This document shows positions 48,701-57,893 of a stretch of 64,000 nt of DNA, in pieces. The notes under the pieces are model-generated. The model ran no database searches. It was given only the letters and a program-made list of their open reading frames with translations, and was not told where the DNA came from. Every line of letters starts with the position of its first letter. Within the stretch, counting starts at the first letter, position 1. The stretch is taken from assembly GCA_018398805.1 (NCBI GenBank), contig JAGFBZ010002150.1, forward strand, positions 1 to 64,000. Reading direction: 5' to 3'. The DNA is from Hirundichthys speculiger. Its lineage: Eukaryota > Chordata > Actinopteri > Beloniformes > Exocoetidae. The position numbers and the translations under genes are program-made.

Positions 48701-51700
48701 ACTAGAGAAGAGTCTAAGCCCGGGAGGACTAGAGTCTAAGCCCGGAGACTAGAGAGGCGACTAGAGTAAAGCCCGGAGACTAGAGTCAAAGCCCTAGAGA
48801 GTCAAAGCCCGGAGACTAAAGTCAAAGCCCGGAGACTAGAGTCAGAACCCAGAGACTAGAGTCTAAGCCCATAGACTAGAGTCTAAACCCGGAGACTAGA
48901 GTCTAAGCCCGGAGACTAGAGTCAGAACCCAGAGTCAGAACCCGGAGACCAGAGTCAGAACCCAGAGACCAGTCAGAACTCGGAGACCAGAGTCAGAACC
49001 CAAAGACTAGAGTCAAAGCCCAGAGACCAGAGTCAGAACCCAAAGACTAGAGTCTAAGCCCGAGACTAGAGTCTAAGCCCGGAGACTAGAGCCCGAGTCA
49101 AAGCCCGGAGACTAGAGTCAAAGCCCGGAGACTAGAGTCAAAGCCCGGAGACTAGAGTCAGAAGCCCGGAGACTAGAGTCTAGAGCCCGGAGACTAGAGT
49201 CTAAGACCCCGAGACTAGAGTCTAAGCCCGGAGACTAGAGTCTAGAGGAGACCCGGAAGAGAGTCCCGGAGACTAGAGTCAAGAGACTAGAGTCCCCGGA
49301 GACTAGAGTCCCAGGAGACTAGAGTCTAGAGCCCGGAGACTAGAGTCAAGCCCGAAGACTAGAGTCAGAACAGAGACTAGAGATAGAGTCTAAGCCCTAG
49401 ACTAGAGTCTAAACCCCGGAGACTAGAGTCTAAGCCCGGAGAGAGTCTAGAGAGTATAGAAGTAGCCCGAGACTAAAGCCAGCAGACTAGAGTCAAGCCC
49501 GGAGACTAGAGTCAAAGCCCGGAGACTAGAGTCAAAGCCCGGAGACTAAAGTCAAGCCCGGAGACTAGAGTCAGAACCCAGAGACTAGAGTCTAAGCCCA
49601 TAGACTAGAGTCTAAACCCGGAGACTAGAGTCTAAGCCCTAGAGTAGAGTCAGAACCCAGAGTCAGACCCGGAGACCAGAGTCAGAACCAGAGACCAGTC
49701 AGAACTCGGACCAGAGTCAGAAACCCAAAGACTAGAGTCAAAGCCCAGAGACCAAGTCAGAACCCAAAGACTAGAGTCAAAGCTAGAGACTAGAGTCTAA
49801 GCCCAGAGGACTAGAGTAAAAGCCCCGAGACCTAGAGTCACAAGCCCGGAGACTAGAGTCAAAGCCCGGAGACTAGAGTCAAAGCCCGGAGACTAAGTCA
49901 GAAGCCGGAGACTAGAGTCTAAGTCTAAGCCCAGAGACTAGAGTCTAAGCCCAGAGACTAGAGTCAGAACCGGAGACTAAGTCTAAGCCTATAGACCTAG
50001 AGTCTAAACCCGGAGACTAGAGTCAGAACCCAGACCAGACCAGTCAGAACTCGGAGACCAGAGTCAGAACCCAAAGACTAGAGTCAAAGCCCAGAGACCA
50101 GAGTCAGAACAAAGACCAGAAGACTAGAGTCAAAGCCCAGAGACTAGAGTCTAAGCCCGGAGACTAGAGTCTAAGCCGGAGACTAGAGTCTAAGCCAGAG
50201 CCCGGAGACTAGAGTAACTAAGACCCGGAGGACTAGAGTCAAGCCCGGAGACTAGAGTCAAAGCCCGGAGACTAGAGTAAAGCCCGGAGCTAAAGTCAAG
50301 CCCGGAGACAGAGTCAGAACCCAGAGACTAGAGTCTAAGCCCATAGACTAGAGTCTAAACTAAGTCGCCCGAGACTAGAGTCTAAGCCGGAGACTAGAGT
50401 CAGAAGAACCAGAGATCGGAGACCAGAGTCAAACCCGGAGACTAGAGTCAAAGCCCAGAACTAGAGTAGAACCCGAGACTAGAGTAACCCGGAGACTAGA
50501 GTCTAAGCCCGGAGACTAGAGTCAGAACCCAGAGTCAGAACCCGGAGACCAGAGTCCCAGAACCCAGAGACCAGTCAGAACTCGGAGACCAGAGTCAGAA
50601 CCCAAAGACAGAGTCCCCAGAGACCTAGAGCCCCAGAGAAGCCCAGAGACTAGAGTCTAAGCCGGAGATAGAGTCAAAGCCCGGAGACTAGAGTCAAGCC
50701 CGGAGACTAGAGTCAAAGCCCGGAGACTAGAGTCTAAGCCTGGAGACTAGAGTCTAAGCCCGGAGACTAGAGGTCTAAGCCCGGAGACTAGAGTCTAAGC
50801 CCGGAGACTAGAGTCAAACCCGGAGACTAGAGTCAGAACCCGGAGACTAGAGTCAGAACCCGGAGAGACTAGAGGTCAAAGCCCTAGAGTCAGAACCAGA
50901 TAGAGTCTAAGCCCGAGATAGACTAGAGTCTAGAGTCCCCGAGACTAGAGTTAGCCCGGAACTAGAGTCAAAGCCCGGAGACTAGAGTCAAAGCCCGGAG
51001 ACTAGAGTCTAAGCCCGGAGACTAGAGTCTAAGCCCGGAGACTAAGAGTCTAAGCCGGCAAGCTAGAGTCTAAACCCGGAGACTAGAGTCTAAGCCCTGA
51101 GACCCGTCAGAACTCGGAGACCAGAGTCAGAACCCAGAGAACTCAGAAGACTCAGAGTCAGAAGCTCAGAGAGACTAAGAGTCTAAGCCCAGAGACTAGA
51201 GTCAAAGCCGGAGACTAGAGTCTAAGCCCGGAGACTAGAGTCAAAGCCCATATAGGAGTCTAGAGACTAGAGTCTAAGTCCCCGGAGACTAGAGTCTAAG
51301 CCCGAGACTAGAGTCAGAACCCGGAGACTAGAGAACCAGAGACTAGAGTCTAAGCCCATAGACTAGAGTCTAAACCCGGAGACTAGAGTTAAACCCGGAG
51401 ACTATTCTAAGCCCGGGACAGAGTCTAAGCCCGGAGACTAGAGTCAAGCCCGGAGACTAGAGTCAAAGCCCGGAGACTAAAGTCAAAGCCCGGAGACTAG
51501 AGTCAGAAACCCAGACTAGAGTCTAAGCCCATAGACTAGAGTCTAAGCCCGGAGACTAGAGTCTAAGCCCTGAGACCAGTCAGAACTCGGAGACCAGAGT
51601 CAGAACCCAAAGACTAGAGTCAAAGCCAGAGACCCAGAGTCAGAACCAAACTAGAGTCAAAGCTCAGAGACTAGAGTCTAAGCCCAGAGACTAGAGTCTA

Positions 51701-54102
51701 AGCCCGGAGACTACTAAGCAAAGCCCGGAACTAGAGTCCCCGGACAGAGTCAAAAGAGAGTCAAAGCCCGGAGACTAAAGTCAAAGCCCGGAGACTAGAG
51801 TCAGAAACCCAGAGACTAAGAGTAGAGTCTAAGCCCAGACTAGAGTCTAAGCTAAGCCCTAGAGAGAGACTAGAGTCTAGAAGAACCCAGAGACCAGTCA
51901 GAACTCGGACCAGAGTCAGAACCCAAAGACTAGAGTCCAAGCCCAGAGACCAGACAGAGACCAGAGACTAGAGTCTAAGCCCAGGAGACTAGAGTCTAAG
52001 CCGGAGACTAGAGTCAAAGCCCGGAGAACTAGAGTCAAAGCCCCGGAGACTAAAGTCAAAGCCCGAGACTAGAGTCAGACCCAGAGACCCATAGACTAGA
52101 GTCTAAACCCGGAGACTAGAGTCTAAGCCCGGAGACTAGAGTCAGAACCCAGAGTCCAGAACCAGAGTCCAGAGTCAGAACCCAGGACCAGTCAGAAATC
52201 GGAGACCAGAGTCAGAACCCAAGACTAGAGTCAAAGCCCAGAGACCAGAGTCAGAACCCAAAGACTAGAGTCTAAGAGTCAGAGACTAGCCCAGAGTCAC
52301 AGAGACTAGCCCGTCTAAGCCCGGAGACTAGAAGCCCGAGACTAGAGTCTAAGCCCGGAGACTAGAGTAAAGCCCGGAGACTAGAGTCAAACCCGGAGAC
52401 TAGAGTCAAAGCCCGGAGACTAGAGTCAGAACCCGGAGACCAGAGTCAAGCAGACCAGACCAAGGAACTAGAGTCAGAACCCAGAGACCAGAGTCTAAGC
52501 CCAGAGACTAGAGTCTAAAGACTAGAGTCAAACCCGGAGACTAGAGTCAGAACCAAGAGACTAGAGTCTAAGCCCATAGAGTCTAAACGGAGACTAGAGT
52601 CTAAGCCCGGAGACTAGAGTCAAGCCAGGAGACTAGAGTCAAAGCCCGGAGACTAGAGTCTAAGCCCGGAGACTAGAGTCTAAAGCCCGGAGACTAGAGT
52701 CTAAGCCCGGAGACTAGAGTCTAAGCCCGGAGACTAGAGTCTAAGCCCGGACTAGAGTCAAAGCCCGGAGACTAGAGTCAGAACCCGAGACCAGAGTCAG
52801 AACCCAGGAGACTAGAGTCTAAGCCCAGAGACTAGAGTCAGAAGAGGACTAGAGTCAGAACCCGGAGACTAGAGTCAGAACCCGAGAGTCAGAACCCAGT
52901 AGTCAAAGCCGGAGACTAGAGTCTAAGCCCGGAGACTAGAGTCAAAGCCCAGACTAGAGTCTAAACCCGGAGCTAGAGTCTAAGACGAGGACTAGAGTCT
53001 AAGAAGCCCCGGAGACTAGAGTCTAAGCCCGGAGACTAGATCAGACCGGAGACTAGAGTAGAGCTAAGCCCAGAGACTAGAGGAACCCGGAGACTAGAGT
53101 CAGAACCCGGAGACTAGAGTCTAAGCCCGGGAGACTAGAGAACCAGAACCCGGAGAGAGTCAGAACCCGAGACTAGAGAGAGTCAGAACCCGGAGACTAG
53201 AGTCTAAGCCCAGAGACAGATAAGCCCGGAGTAGAGTCTAAGAGACTAAAGCCCGGAGACTAGAGTCAAAGCCCGGACCAGGACTAGAGTCTAAGCCCGA
53301 GACTAGAGTCTAAGCCCGGAGACTAGAGTCTAAGCCCGGAGACTAGAGTCAAAGCCCGGAGACTAGAGTCTAAGCCCGGAGACTAGAGTCAAAGCCCGGA
53401 GACTAGAGTCTAAGCCCGGAGACTAGAGTCTAAGCCCGGAGACTAGAGTCTAAGCCCGGAGACTAGAGTCTAAGCCCGGAGACCAGAGTCAAAGCCCGGA
53501 GACTAGAGTCAAAGCCCGGAGACAGAGTCAAAGCCCGGAGACTAGAGTCAAAGCCCGAGACTAGAGTCAAAGCCCGGAGACTAGAGTCTAAAGCCCGGAG
53601 ACTAGAGTCTAAGCCCGGAGACTAGAGTCAAGCCGGAGACTAGAGTCTAAGCCCGGAGACTAGAGTCTAAGCCCGGAGACCAGAGTCAGAACCCGGAGAC
53701 CAGAGTCAGAACCAGCCTGGTGGAGCAGAAGTTTACGAGATCAGAAATGTCTGATGTCCAGTGTCCCCAGTGTCTCGGTGGTTGGGTCAGTCAGAGCAGA
53801 GACCAGTGAGACCAGTGAGACAGGAGCGTCCCAGCCTGGGACGCTCCTGTCTCACTGGTCATAAAAGTCACCAGAGACACAAAAACACTTGTTCGACTGA
53901 CAAAAAAAAGTTGTAAATAAAAGATAAAAATGTGAGACGGTTGTAGATGGACAGAGGGGGCGGGGCTTGTGGTGATGTCAGCGGTCTGATGTCATGTCTG
54001 TCTCGTTGCAGCTACGTGGAGAGGAAGAACTTCCTGGAGCGCGTCGACCACCGACAGTTCGAGCGGGAAAAAGCCGTCCGTCTGAAAAACATGAAGCCGT
54101 GA
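27183..54102 (+). CDS. cfdp1: Craniofacial development protein 1 (BCNT family), 7 exons, 286 aa
   Basis: Coding exons are 27183-27249, 28674-28788, 29318-29507, 29602-29711, 30330-30458, 39091-39249 and 54012-54102. They sum to 861 nt (286 codons plus TGA), all junctions are GT-AG, and the frame closes. The protein has an acidic N-terminus (residues 1-60, [18 protein letters not shown]), basic nuclear-localisation-like clusters (KKRRK about 57, SRKKR about 63), [12 protein letters not shown] (about 103-114), [11 protein letters not shown] (about 151-161), and a C-terminal BCNT domain (about 205-286) with [26 protein letters not shown] and [15 protein letters not shown]. All these match vertebrate CFDP1 as I recall it (human about 299 residues). 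The family includes yeast Swc5, a subunit of the SWR1/SRCAP remodeller that loads histone H2A.Z, so a nuclear chromatin role is expected. What is odd is the introns, which are filled with minisatellites. Confidence 0.95.
27233..27510 (+). repeat. 43-bp tandem repeat of the exon 1 end and its splice donor, 7 copies
   Basis: The unit starts GGACTACCTGCCCTCAGGTG and includes GTGAGT plus the first 27 intron bases. Copies start at 27233, 27276, 27319, 27362, 27405, 27448 and 27491, an exact 43-bp period; the last is partial. GT donors fall at 27250, 27293, 27336, 27379, 27422, 27465 and 27508. Use of any donor after the first reads into an in-frame TGA (in AACTACTGA). Confidence 0.97.
27511..28673 (+). 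other. Rest of cfdp1 intron 1
   Basis: Holds two T-tracts (about 27597-27614 and 27688-27718), a GGGTCAGG short repeat at 27836-27870, and otherwise unique sequence. No other gene. Confidence 0.7.
28674..28788 (+). CDS. cfdp1: cfdp1 exon 2
   Basis: The acceptor is CTCGTCCCAG and the donor AG|GTGGGC. It encodes the acidic [16 protein letters not shown] region and the basic TAKKRRKDA cluster. Phases are 1 in and 2 out. Confidence 0.93.
28912..29302 (+). repeat. GATGATGGT/GATGCTGGT trinucleotide-register repeat in intron 2
   Basis: About 390 bp, most of the 529-bp intron. It reads as poly-His with Gln on the - strand and Met/Val on the + strand; both are artefacts. Confidence 0.95.
29318..29507 (+). 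CDS. cfdp1: cfdp1 exon 3
   Basis: The acceptor is CTAACCCACAG and the donor CAG|GTGAAG. It encodes the basic, then Glu-rich stretch and the conserved [14 protein letters not shown] block. It ends in phase 0. Confidence 0.93.
29602..29711 (+). CDS. cfdp1: cfdp1 exon 4
   Basis: The acceptor is TTTCAACAG and the donor CAG|GTATGG. It encodes an Ala/Pro-rich linker and the conserved [13 protein letters not shown] motif. Intron 3 before it is only 94 bp. Confidence 0.93.
29726..29934 (+). repeat. 20-bp minisatellite CCAGAACCACAGCTGACCCT in intron 4
   Basis: About ten nearly identical copies, starting 14 bp after the exon 4 donor. The remaining intron (29935-30329) is unique sequence with nothing recognised. 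Confidence 0.95.
30330..30458 (+). CDS. cfdp1: cfdp1 exon 5
   Basis: The acceptor is GTCCTTCAG and the donor CCCAG|GTAAAC. It encodes [17 protein letters not shown] and a Glu/Ser-rich linker ending RLAPPGP. The following 8.6-kb intron holds four arrays. Confidence 0.92.
30478..31508 (+). repeat. 18-bp minisatellite GGTGGTCTCCAGGAACCT in intron 5
   Basis: About 57 copies with CCAGGAA or CCATGAA variants, starting about 20 bp after the exon 5 donor. It is irregular around 30840-30930. The 18-bp unit keeps frames open on both strands. Confidence 0.95.
31509..31719 (+). other. Short ACCAGACC-rich linker
   Basis: 31590-31695 is a loose repeat of ACCAGACCTAGAACC and related words. The rest is unique. 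Confidence 0.6.
31720..33212 (+). repeat. 5/10-bp repeat TTAGATCAGG in intron 5
   Basis: About 1.5 kb built from the pentamers TTAGA, TCAGG and variants, with longer blocks repeated (for example around 32040-32130 and 32350-32430). It contains no large open frame. Confidence 0.95.
33213..33941 (+). other. Intron 5 unique segment
   Basis: Includes a G-run at 33519-33539. No coding signature. Confidence 0.6.
33942..34800 (+). repeat. 15-bp minisatellite AGAACACCTGGAGCC in intron 5
   Basis: About 57 copies, with AGAAGATCTGGAGTC and CTGAAGATCTGGAGC variants interspersed in blocks. The 15-bp period leaves - strand frames open. Confidence 0.95.
34801..35949 (+). other. Intron 5 unique segment, partly GC-rich
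   Basis: 34999-35200 is CpG-rich and has an acceptor-like CCATCCTGCAG at 34989-34999. The downstream frame does not resemble CFDP1, and exons 5 and 6 join correctly without it. Nothing else is recognised. Confidence 0.5.
35950..38400 (+). repeat. 21-bp minisatellite, core CTCTAGTCCTGGTTTCAG, in intron 5
   Basis: About 115 copies. The reverse complement of the unit is the unit of the 59120-62137 array. The left third (36060-36760) is irregular and the rest regular. Since 21 bp is seven codons, a 529-residue LEELKPG frame stays open on the - strand; it is not a gene. Confidence 0.96.
38401..39090 (+). other. Intron 5 end; possible dispersed repeat fragment
   Basis: 38580-38710 carries TCGTGGTTAATGGGAACC and AAAATCCGCGAT motifs that I recall from dispersed fish repeats; the class is unknown. 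The rest up to the exon 6 acceptor is unique. Confidence 0.4.
39091..39249 (+). CDS. cfdp1: cfdp1 exon 6 (BCNT domain, first half)
   Basis: The acceptor is CCTGTTGCAG and the donor GACGG|GTGAGA at 39250. It encodes [10 protein letters not shown] through [18 protein letters not shown] and [12 protein letters not shown], the most conserved part of the family. The donor begins a 26-bp tandem repeat. Confidence 0.95.
39250..39328 (+). repeat. 26-bp repeat starting at the exon 6 splice donor, 3 copies
   Basis: The unit starts GTGAGACCAGCAGAACCTCC. GT lies at 39250, 39276 and 39302, an exact 26-bp period. The two extra copies read CAGA|GTGAGA, plausible alternative donors. Confidence 0.95.
39329..40040 (+). 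other. Intron 6 start, with a 29-bp x4 repeat
   Basis: 39646-39762 holds four copies of a 29-bp unit containing AACCAGGACCTCACTGAGGA. The rest is unique. Confidence 0.8.
40041..53712 (+). repeat. 13.7-kb minisatellite, 20-bp unit ACTAGAGTCAAAGCCCGGA(G), in cfdp1 intron 6
   Basis: Roughly 680 units with variants AGTCTAAGCCC, AGTCAGAACCC, CCATAGACT and GACCAGTCAGAACTCGG. The last variant recurs as a marker of higher-order blocks, for example at 45186, 45603, 46092, 46493, 46870, 47766, 48172, 48560 and 48967; most intervals are about 380-415 bp. Parts (41150-41580, 46000-46300 and much of 48400-53300) have broken units. It fills about 93% of the 14.8-kb intron. Confidence 0.97.
53713..54011 (+). 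other. End of intron 6 before exon 7
   Basis: Unique sequence containing a perfect palindrome (listed separately) and the exon 7 acceptor at 54011. Confidence 0.8.
53810..53860. repeat. Perfect 25-bp palindrome with 1-base centre
   Basis: The left arm 53810-53834 begins GACCAGTGAGACAGGAGCG, and the right arm 53836-53860 is its exact reverse complement; the centre is C at 53835. GACCAGTGAG is also directly repeated at 53801. The arms do not resemble the 20-bp array. It would form a cruciform in DNA or a 25-bp hairpin in the pre-mRNA, about 150 bases before exon 7. Confidence 0.97.
54012..54102 (+). CDS. cfdp1: cfdp1 exon 7 (BCNT domain end and stop)
   Basis: The acceptor is TCGTTGCAG. It encodes [17 protein letters not shown] and ends NMKP-TGA at 54100-54102, matching the end of vertebrate CFDP1. 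It lies 14.8 kb from exon 6. Confidence 0.95.
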
Positions 54103-54117
54103 CCCAGCTGGGAGCTC

Positions 54118-54293
54118 TGGTGGGACTGGTCCAGGACGCTGGTGGGACTGGTCCAGGACGCTGGTGGGACTGGTCCAGGACGCTGGTGGGACTGGTCCAG
54201 GACGCTGGTGGGACTGGTCCAGGACGCTGGTGGGACTGGTCCAGGACGCTGGTGGGACTGGTCCAGGACGCTGGTGGGACTGGTCCAGGACGC
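54118..54293 (+). repeat. 22-bp x8 minisatellite in the cfdp1 3' UTR
   Basis: Eight identical copies containing GCTGGTGGGACTGGTCCAGG, starting 15 bp after the stop codon and ending at GACGCTGTATAAAC. It is probably transcribed in the cfdp1 3' UTR. Confidence 0.95.
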
Positions 54294-54748
54294 TGTATAA
54301 ACTGGTGGAGGGTTCTAGAACCAGTCAGACCAGCTCCGTTTACGTCCACAGCAACGCTCCGCTGGGTTTGTTTCAGACGAGATAAAACTAGATGTTCCAG
54401 GACACGGTCAGGTGGACCATCTCACCTCCAGTTGACAACGTCCACCTTCAGCTGTCTCAGAACGAAGGTCCTGCAGGTCCAGGTGTCTCAGAGGACACTC
54501 AGGTGAACCTGACTGTGTCTCGGCTCTTCATCAGGACAGTTGCTGTGGACGTAAACGTTCCCATCAGCACATTTATGACAAACCTTCGTTTTTCCTGCTT
54601 CCTGATTGGACGAACTCAGAACCACATCTCAGTCTTTTTTTATTCCGTAATCAACGCTGAACTCAGATTTATCAGGACGGACTTGGATGAAGTGAAATCA
54701 GGATGTGGTTTATGTTTGAACTCTGGTTGAAATCATGTGACTGGTGAG

Positions 54749-54754
54749 AATAAA
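54749..54754 (+). terminator. Candidate cfdp1 polyadenylation signal (proximal)
   Basis: AATAAA, 647 bases after the stop codon. Whether it or the distal site is used cannot be told from sequence. Confidence 0.4.
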
Positions 54755-54782
54755 TCTGGTTAAATCAGCCACTGAACAGCTC

Positions 54783-55015
54783 TGGACGTCCAGGCGTCCA
54801 TCAGCCGGACGTCCAGGCGTCCATCAGCCGGACGTCCAGGCGACCATCAGCCAGACGTCCAGGCGACCATCAGCCGGACGTCCAGGCGACCATCAGCCGG
54901 ACGTCCAGGCGACCATCAGCCGGACGTCCAGGCGTCATCAGCCGGACGTCCAGGCGTCCATCAGCCGGACGTCCAGGAGTCCATCAGCCGGACGTCCAGG
55001 CGTCCATCAGCTGGA
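54783..55015 (+). repeat. 23-bp minisatellite with GGACGTCC palindrome, ~10 copies
   Basis: The unit contains GGACGTCCAGGCGTCCATCA. Each copy has the 8-bp palindrome GGACGTCC. It lies between the two candidate polyadenylation signals, so it may be 3' UTR or intergenic. Confidence 0.95.
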
Positions 55016-55186
55016 CGTGGAGCTGCAGGACAGCAGGTACGTCCCCGGTGGCGTCCCCATCTTCAGTCCTGATGACATCAGCAGGTTGGAGATGTGAAGC
55101 AGGTCCAACAGGAAGTTAAAGGTCCATCTGGAACCATCTGCTGGTTAAAAACTGTTAATCTGTTCTGTTGTTTCAACCTTTAAACA

Positions 55187-55196
55187 AATAAATAAA
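55187..55196 (+). terminator. Candidate cfdp1 polyadenylation signals (distal, overlapping)
   Basis: Two overlapping AATAAA at 55187-55192 and 55191-55196, followed by an A-rich stretch. Confidence 0.45.
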
Positions 55197-55200
55197 ATAA

Positions 55201-55904
55201 AAAAAACAAAACGACTCCAAATGAAAGATAGAAGTTAAGAGCTCTGTGTTTCTTTAAGTCAAAGTTAAATTTGTATTTTACTGGAAATGAATCTGAAATC
55301 ACGGGAACAGAAGTAATAAATTCATCGTTTACCGCAGTAAACATCTACTTTTACAGGAATAAAGTCAGTTTAAGTTCTCATTTTTAGAGAATAAACTTAG
55401 AAATTTACATTAAAAAAAAGAATATTCTTATTTTTCAACTGCTCCAACTTTCAAAATAAAAGATGTTACTTTCTATTTTATTCCCTGTAAAAGTACTTTT
55501 CTTCCGATTGGAATTGTTTGTTTTTTAGTAAAATTATTTTTATAATATACGATATGATATACAATTTTTTTTCATTTTCTTTCTTTTTCATAAATATATT
55601 TTATATATTTTATATTTAATACATTTTTGTAATATTTTGATTTCATTCTTGTGAAGTACATTTCTATTTTTTTGTAAAATTACTTTCTCAAAAAATTAAG
55701 ATTTTATCCATAAAATGGTGTCGACTCTGAAATCGACTTTTATTCTCACAAAATTTGACATTTTTCTTCCAGAAAGTACAATTAGATTCTTATGAGCCTC
55801 AGATCGTTAATTTCTGAACCTTAAACCTTAAATGAGACGAACCTCCAGTTTCAGCTCCGTCAGTTTAATACCAGAATAAAAGGAGAGTTTTTATTTCTTT
55901 AAAC
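55201..55904. other. AT-rich intergenic segment
   Basis: A/T-rich unique sequence with many short T runs; no gene recognised. Confidence 0.6.
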
Positions 55905-56985
55905 CGTCTGTTAAAGTCCAGATGATGATGTCACAGCTCTGGTAGCTTCTGATTGGTTCATTAACAACATCTGAGTTACCTGGAGTCTCACCTGTGGATG
56001 TATTTAAACACCTGAAACTCACTGATTCCTGCTGTGACATCATGGAAAATCTAAAGAAACCAGCCAAGATATCAGTAGAGAACTGTGGACCTCCACCAGT
56101 CTGGTTCATCCTGGTCCAGTTTCCAGATGTCTGAAGGAGCCTCGTTCATCTGCTCCAACAGTTGTCCACCAGTAGAACCACCATGGGAACGTCCACCATC
56201 ATAGTCCTCAGGAAGGAGACGGTTCTGAGTCCCAGAGATGGACCTGCTCTGGTGTTAAATGGATCATCTCCAGAAGAAAAGCTGAACAGCTGGTGAAGAT
56301 GCTGCTGAAGCTGGTCAGAGAGGGTCATCATCCACAGAGAAACCAGTCCTGGACCAGCATGGACTGAAGGACCACTCAGCCAGGAAGAAGACATTACTCC
56401 AGAAGAGACAGAACAGAGACAGATTACAGTTTGGAGACGCTCACAGGGACAAAGAGCTTCATTTCTGGAGACATGTCCTGGTCTGATGGAGCTAAAACTG
56501 GACTGTTTGGACATGATGACCATCGTTACATCTGGAGGAGAAAGACCTGAGAACACCGTCCAGCTGTGAAGCACGGGGGTGGCAGCATCATGATGTGGGG
56601 GTGTTTAGCTGCAGGAGGGACTGGTGGACTTCACTGAATAGATGACATCATGAAGAAAGAACATTCTGGAGAAACATTGAAGCAACATCTCAGACATCAG
56701 CCAGGAAGTTAAAGCTTGGACACTAATGGGTCTCCAGATGGACGACGACCCTGAACGCACCACCAGATTAGTTACTAAGAGGCTTCAGGACTACAGAGTC
56801 CATGTTCTGGAGTGGACACCACAAAGACCTGATCTCAGTCCTGGAGAACATCTGTGGTCAGAGCTGAACAGGAGACCTCCAAACCTGACTCAGTTCCTCC
56901 AGTTCTGTCAGGAGGACCGGACCAGAACTCAGGAAACTACTGAGAGAAGCTTCTGGAAGGAAACCATAAAGTTAAGTCACTAGAG
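55905..56985 (+). mobile_element. Decayed Tc1/mariner-type transposon
   Basis: The whole segment follows the layout of fish Tc1-like elements: a leader with a CTTCTGATTGGTTCATT block, then a broken transposase gene. Terminal inverted repeats are not recognisable, so the ends are approximate. The 28-bp array starts about 14 bp after its right edge. Confidence 0.8.
56042..56983 (+). pseudogene. Tc1-like transposase remnant
   Basis: Starts at ATG 56042 and is broken by several frameshifts and stops. Recognisable family pieces in order are: WFILVQFPDV-like sequence (about 56100), SPRDGPAL (about 56230), FGHDDHRYIWRRK (about 56510-56545), KHGGGSIMMWG (about 56571-56600), QMDDDPERT (about 56735, the second catalytic Asp region) and SPGEHLW (about 56840, the catalytic Glu region). 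Tc1-family transposases carry DDE catalytic triads. Its internal section is shortened compared with intact copies as I recall them. It cannot encode an active enzyme. Only the last 85 codons remain open (56726-56983). Confidence 0.8.
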
Positions 56986-56998
56986 ATTGACACACTGT

Positions 56999-57893
56999 TG
57001 GAACTGCAGCCTCTAGTGGTCAGTAGAGGAACTGCAGCCTCTAGCGGTCGGTGGAGGAACTGCAGCCTCTAGTGGTCGGTGGAGGAACTGCAGCCTCTAG
57101 CGGTCAGTAGAGGAACTGCAGCCTCTAGCGGTCAGTAGAGGAACCGCAGCCTCTAGTGTTCGGTGGAGGAACTGCAGCCTCTAGCGGTCGGTGGAAGAAC
57201 CGCAGCCTCTAGCGTTCGGTGGAGGAACTGCAGCCTCTAGCGGTCGGTGGAGGAACCGCAGCCTCTAGCGGTCGGTGGAGGAACCGCAGCCTCTAGCGGT
57301 CGGTGGAGGAACCGCAGCCTCTAGCGGTCGGTGGAGGAACCGCAGCCTCTAGTGGTCAGTAGAGGAACTGCAGCCTCTAGCGTTCGGTGGAGGAACCGCA
57401 GCCTCTAGTGGTCGGTGGAGGAACCGCAGCCTCTAGTGGTTGGTGGAGGAACTGCAGCCTCTAGTGGTCGGTAGAGGAACCGCAGCCTCTAGTGTTCGGT
57501 GGAGGAACTGCAGCCTCTAGCGGTCGGTGGAGGAACCGCAGCCTCTAGCGTTCGGTGGAGGAACCGCAGCCTCTAGCGGTCGGTGGAGGAACCGCAGCCT
57601 CTAGCGGTCGGTGGTGGAGGAACCGCAGCCTCTAGCGGTCGGTGGAGGAACCGCAGCCTCTAGCGGTCGGTGGAGGAACCGCAGCCTCTAGCGGTCGGTG
57701 GAGGAACTGCAGCCTCTAGTGGTCGGTGGAGGAACCGCAGCCTCTAGCGGTCGGTGGAGGAACCGCAGCCTCTAGCGGTCGGTGGAGGAACCGCAGCCTC
57801 TAGTGGTCAGTAGAGGAACCGCAGCCTCTAGTGGTCGGTGGAGGAACTGCAGCCTCTAGTGGTCAGTAGAGGAACTGCAGCCTCTAGTGGTAA
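56999..57893 (+). repeat. 28-bp minisatellite, core GAACTGCAGCCTCTAGCGGT, array 1
   Basis: About 32 copies, with variants CTGCAG/CCGCAG, AGTGG/AGCGG and GGTCGGTGG/GGTCAGTAG. The same family forms the array at 63571-64000. Confidence 0.96.

Noticed and set aside
53994..54506. 170-codon frame overlapping exon 7
   Set aside because: It reads exon 7 and the 3' UTR repeat in a different frame from the conserved [15 protein letters not shown] sequence.
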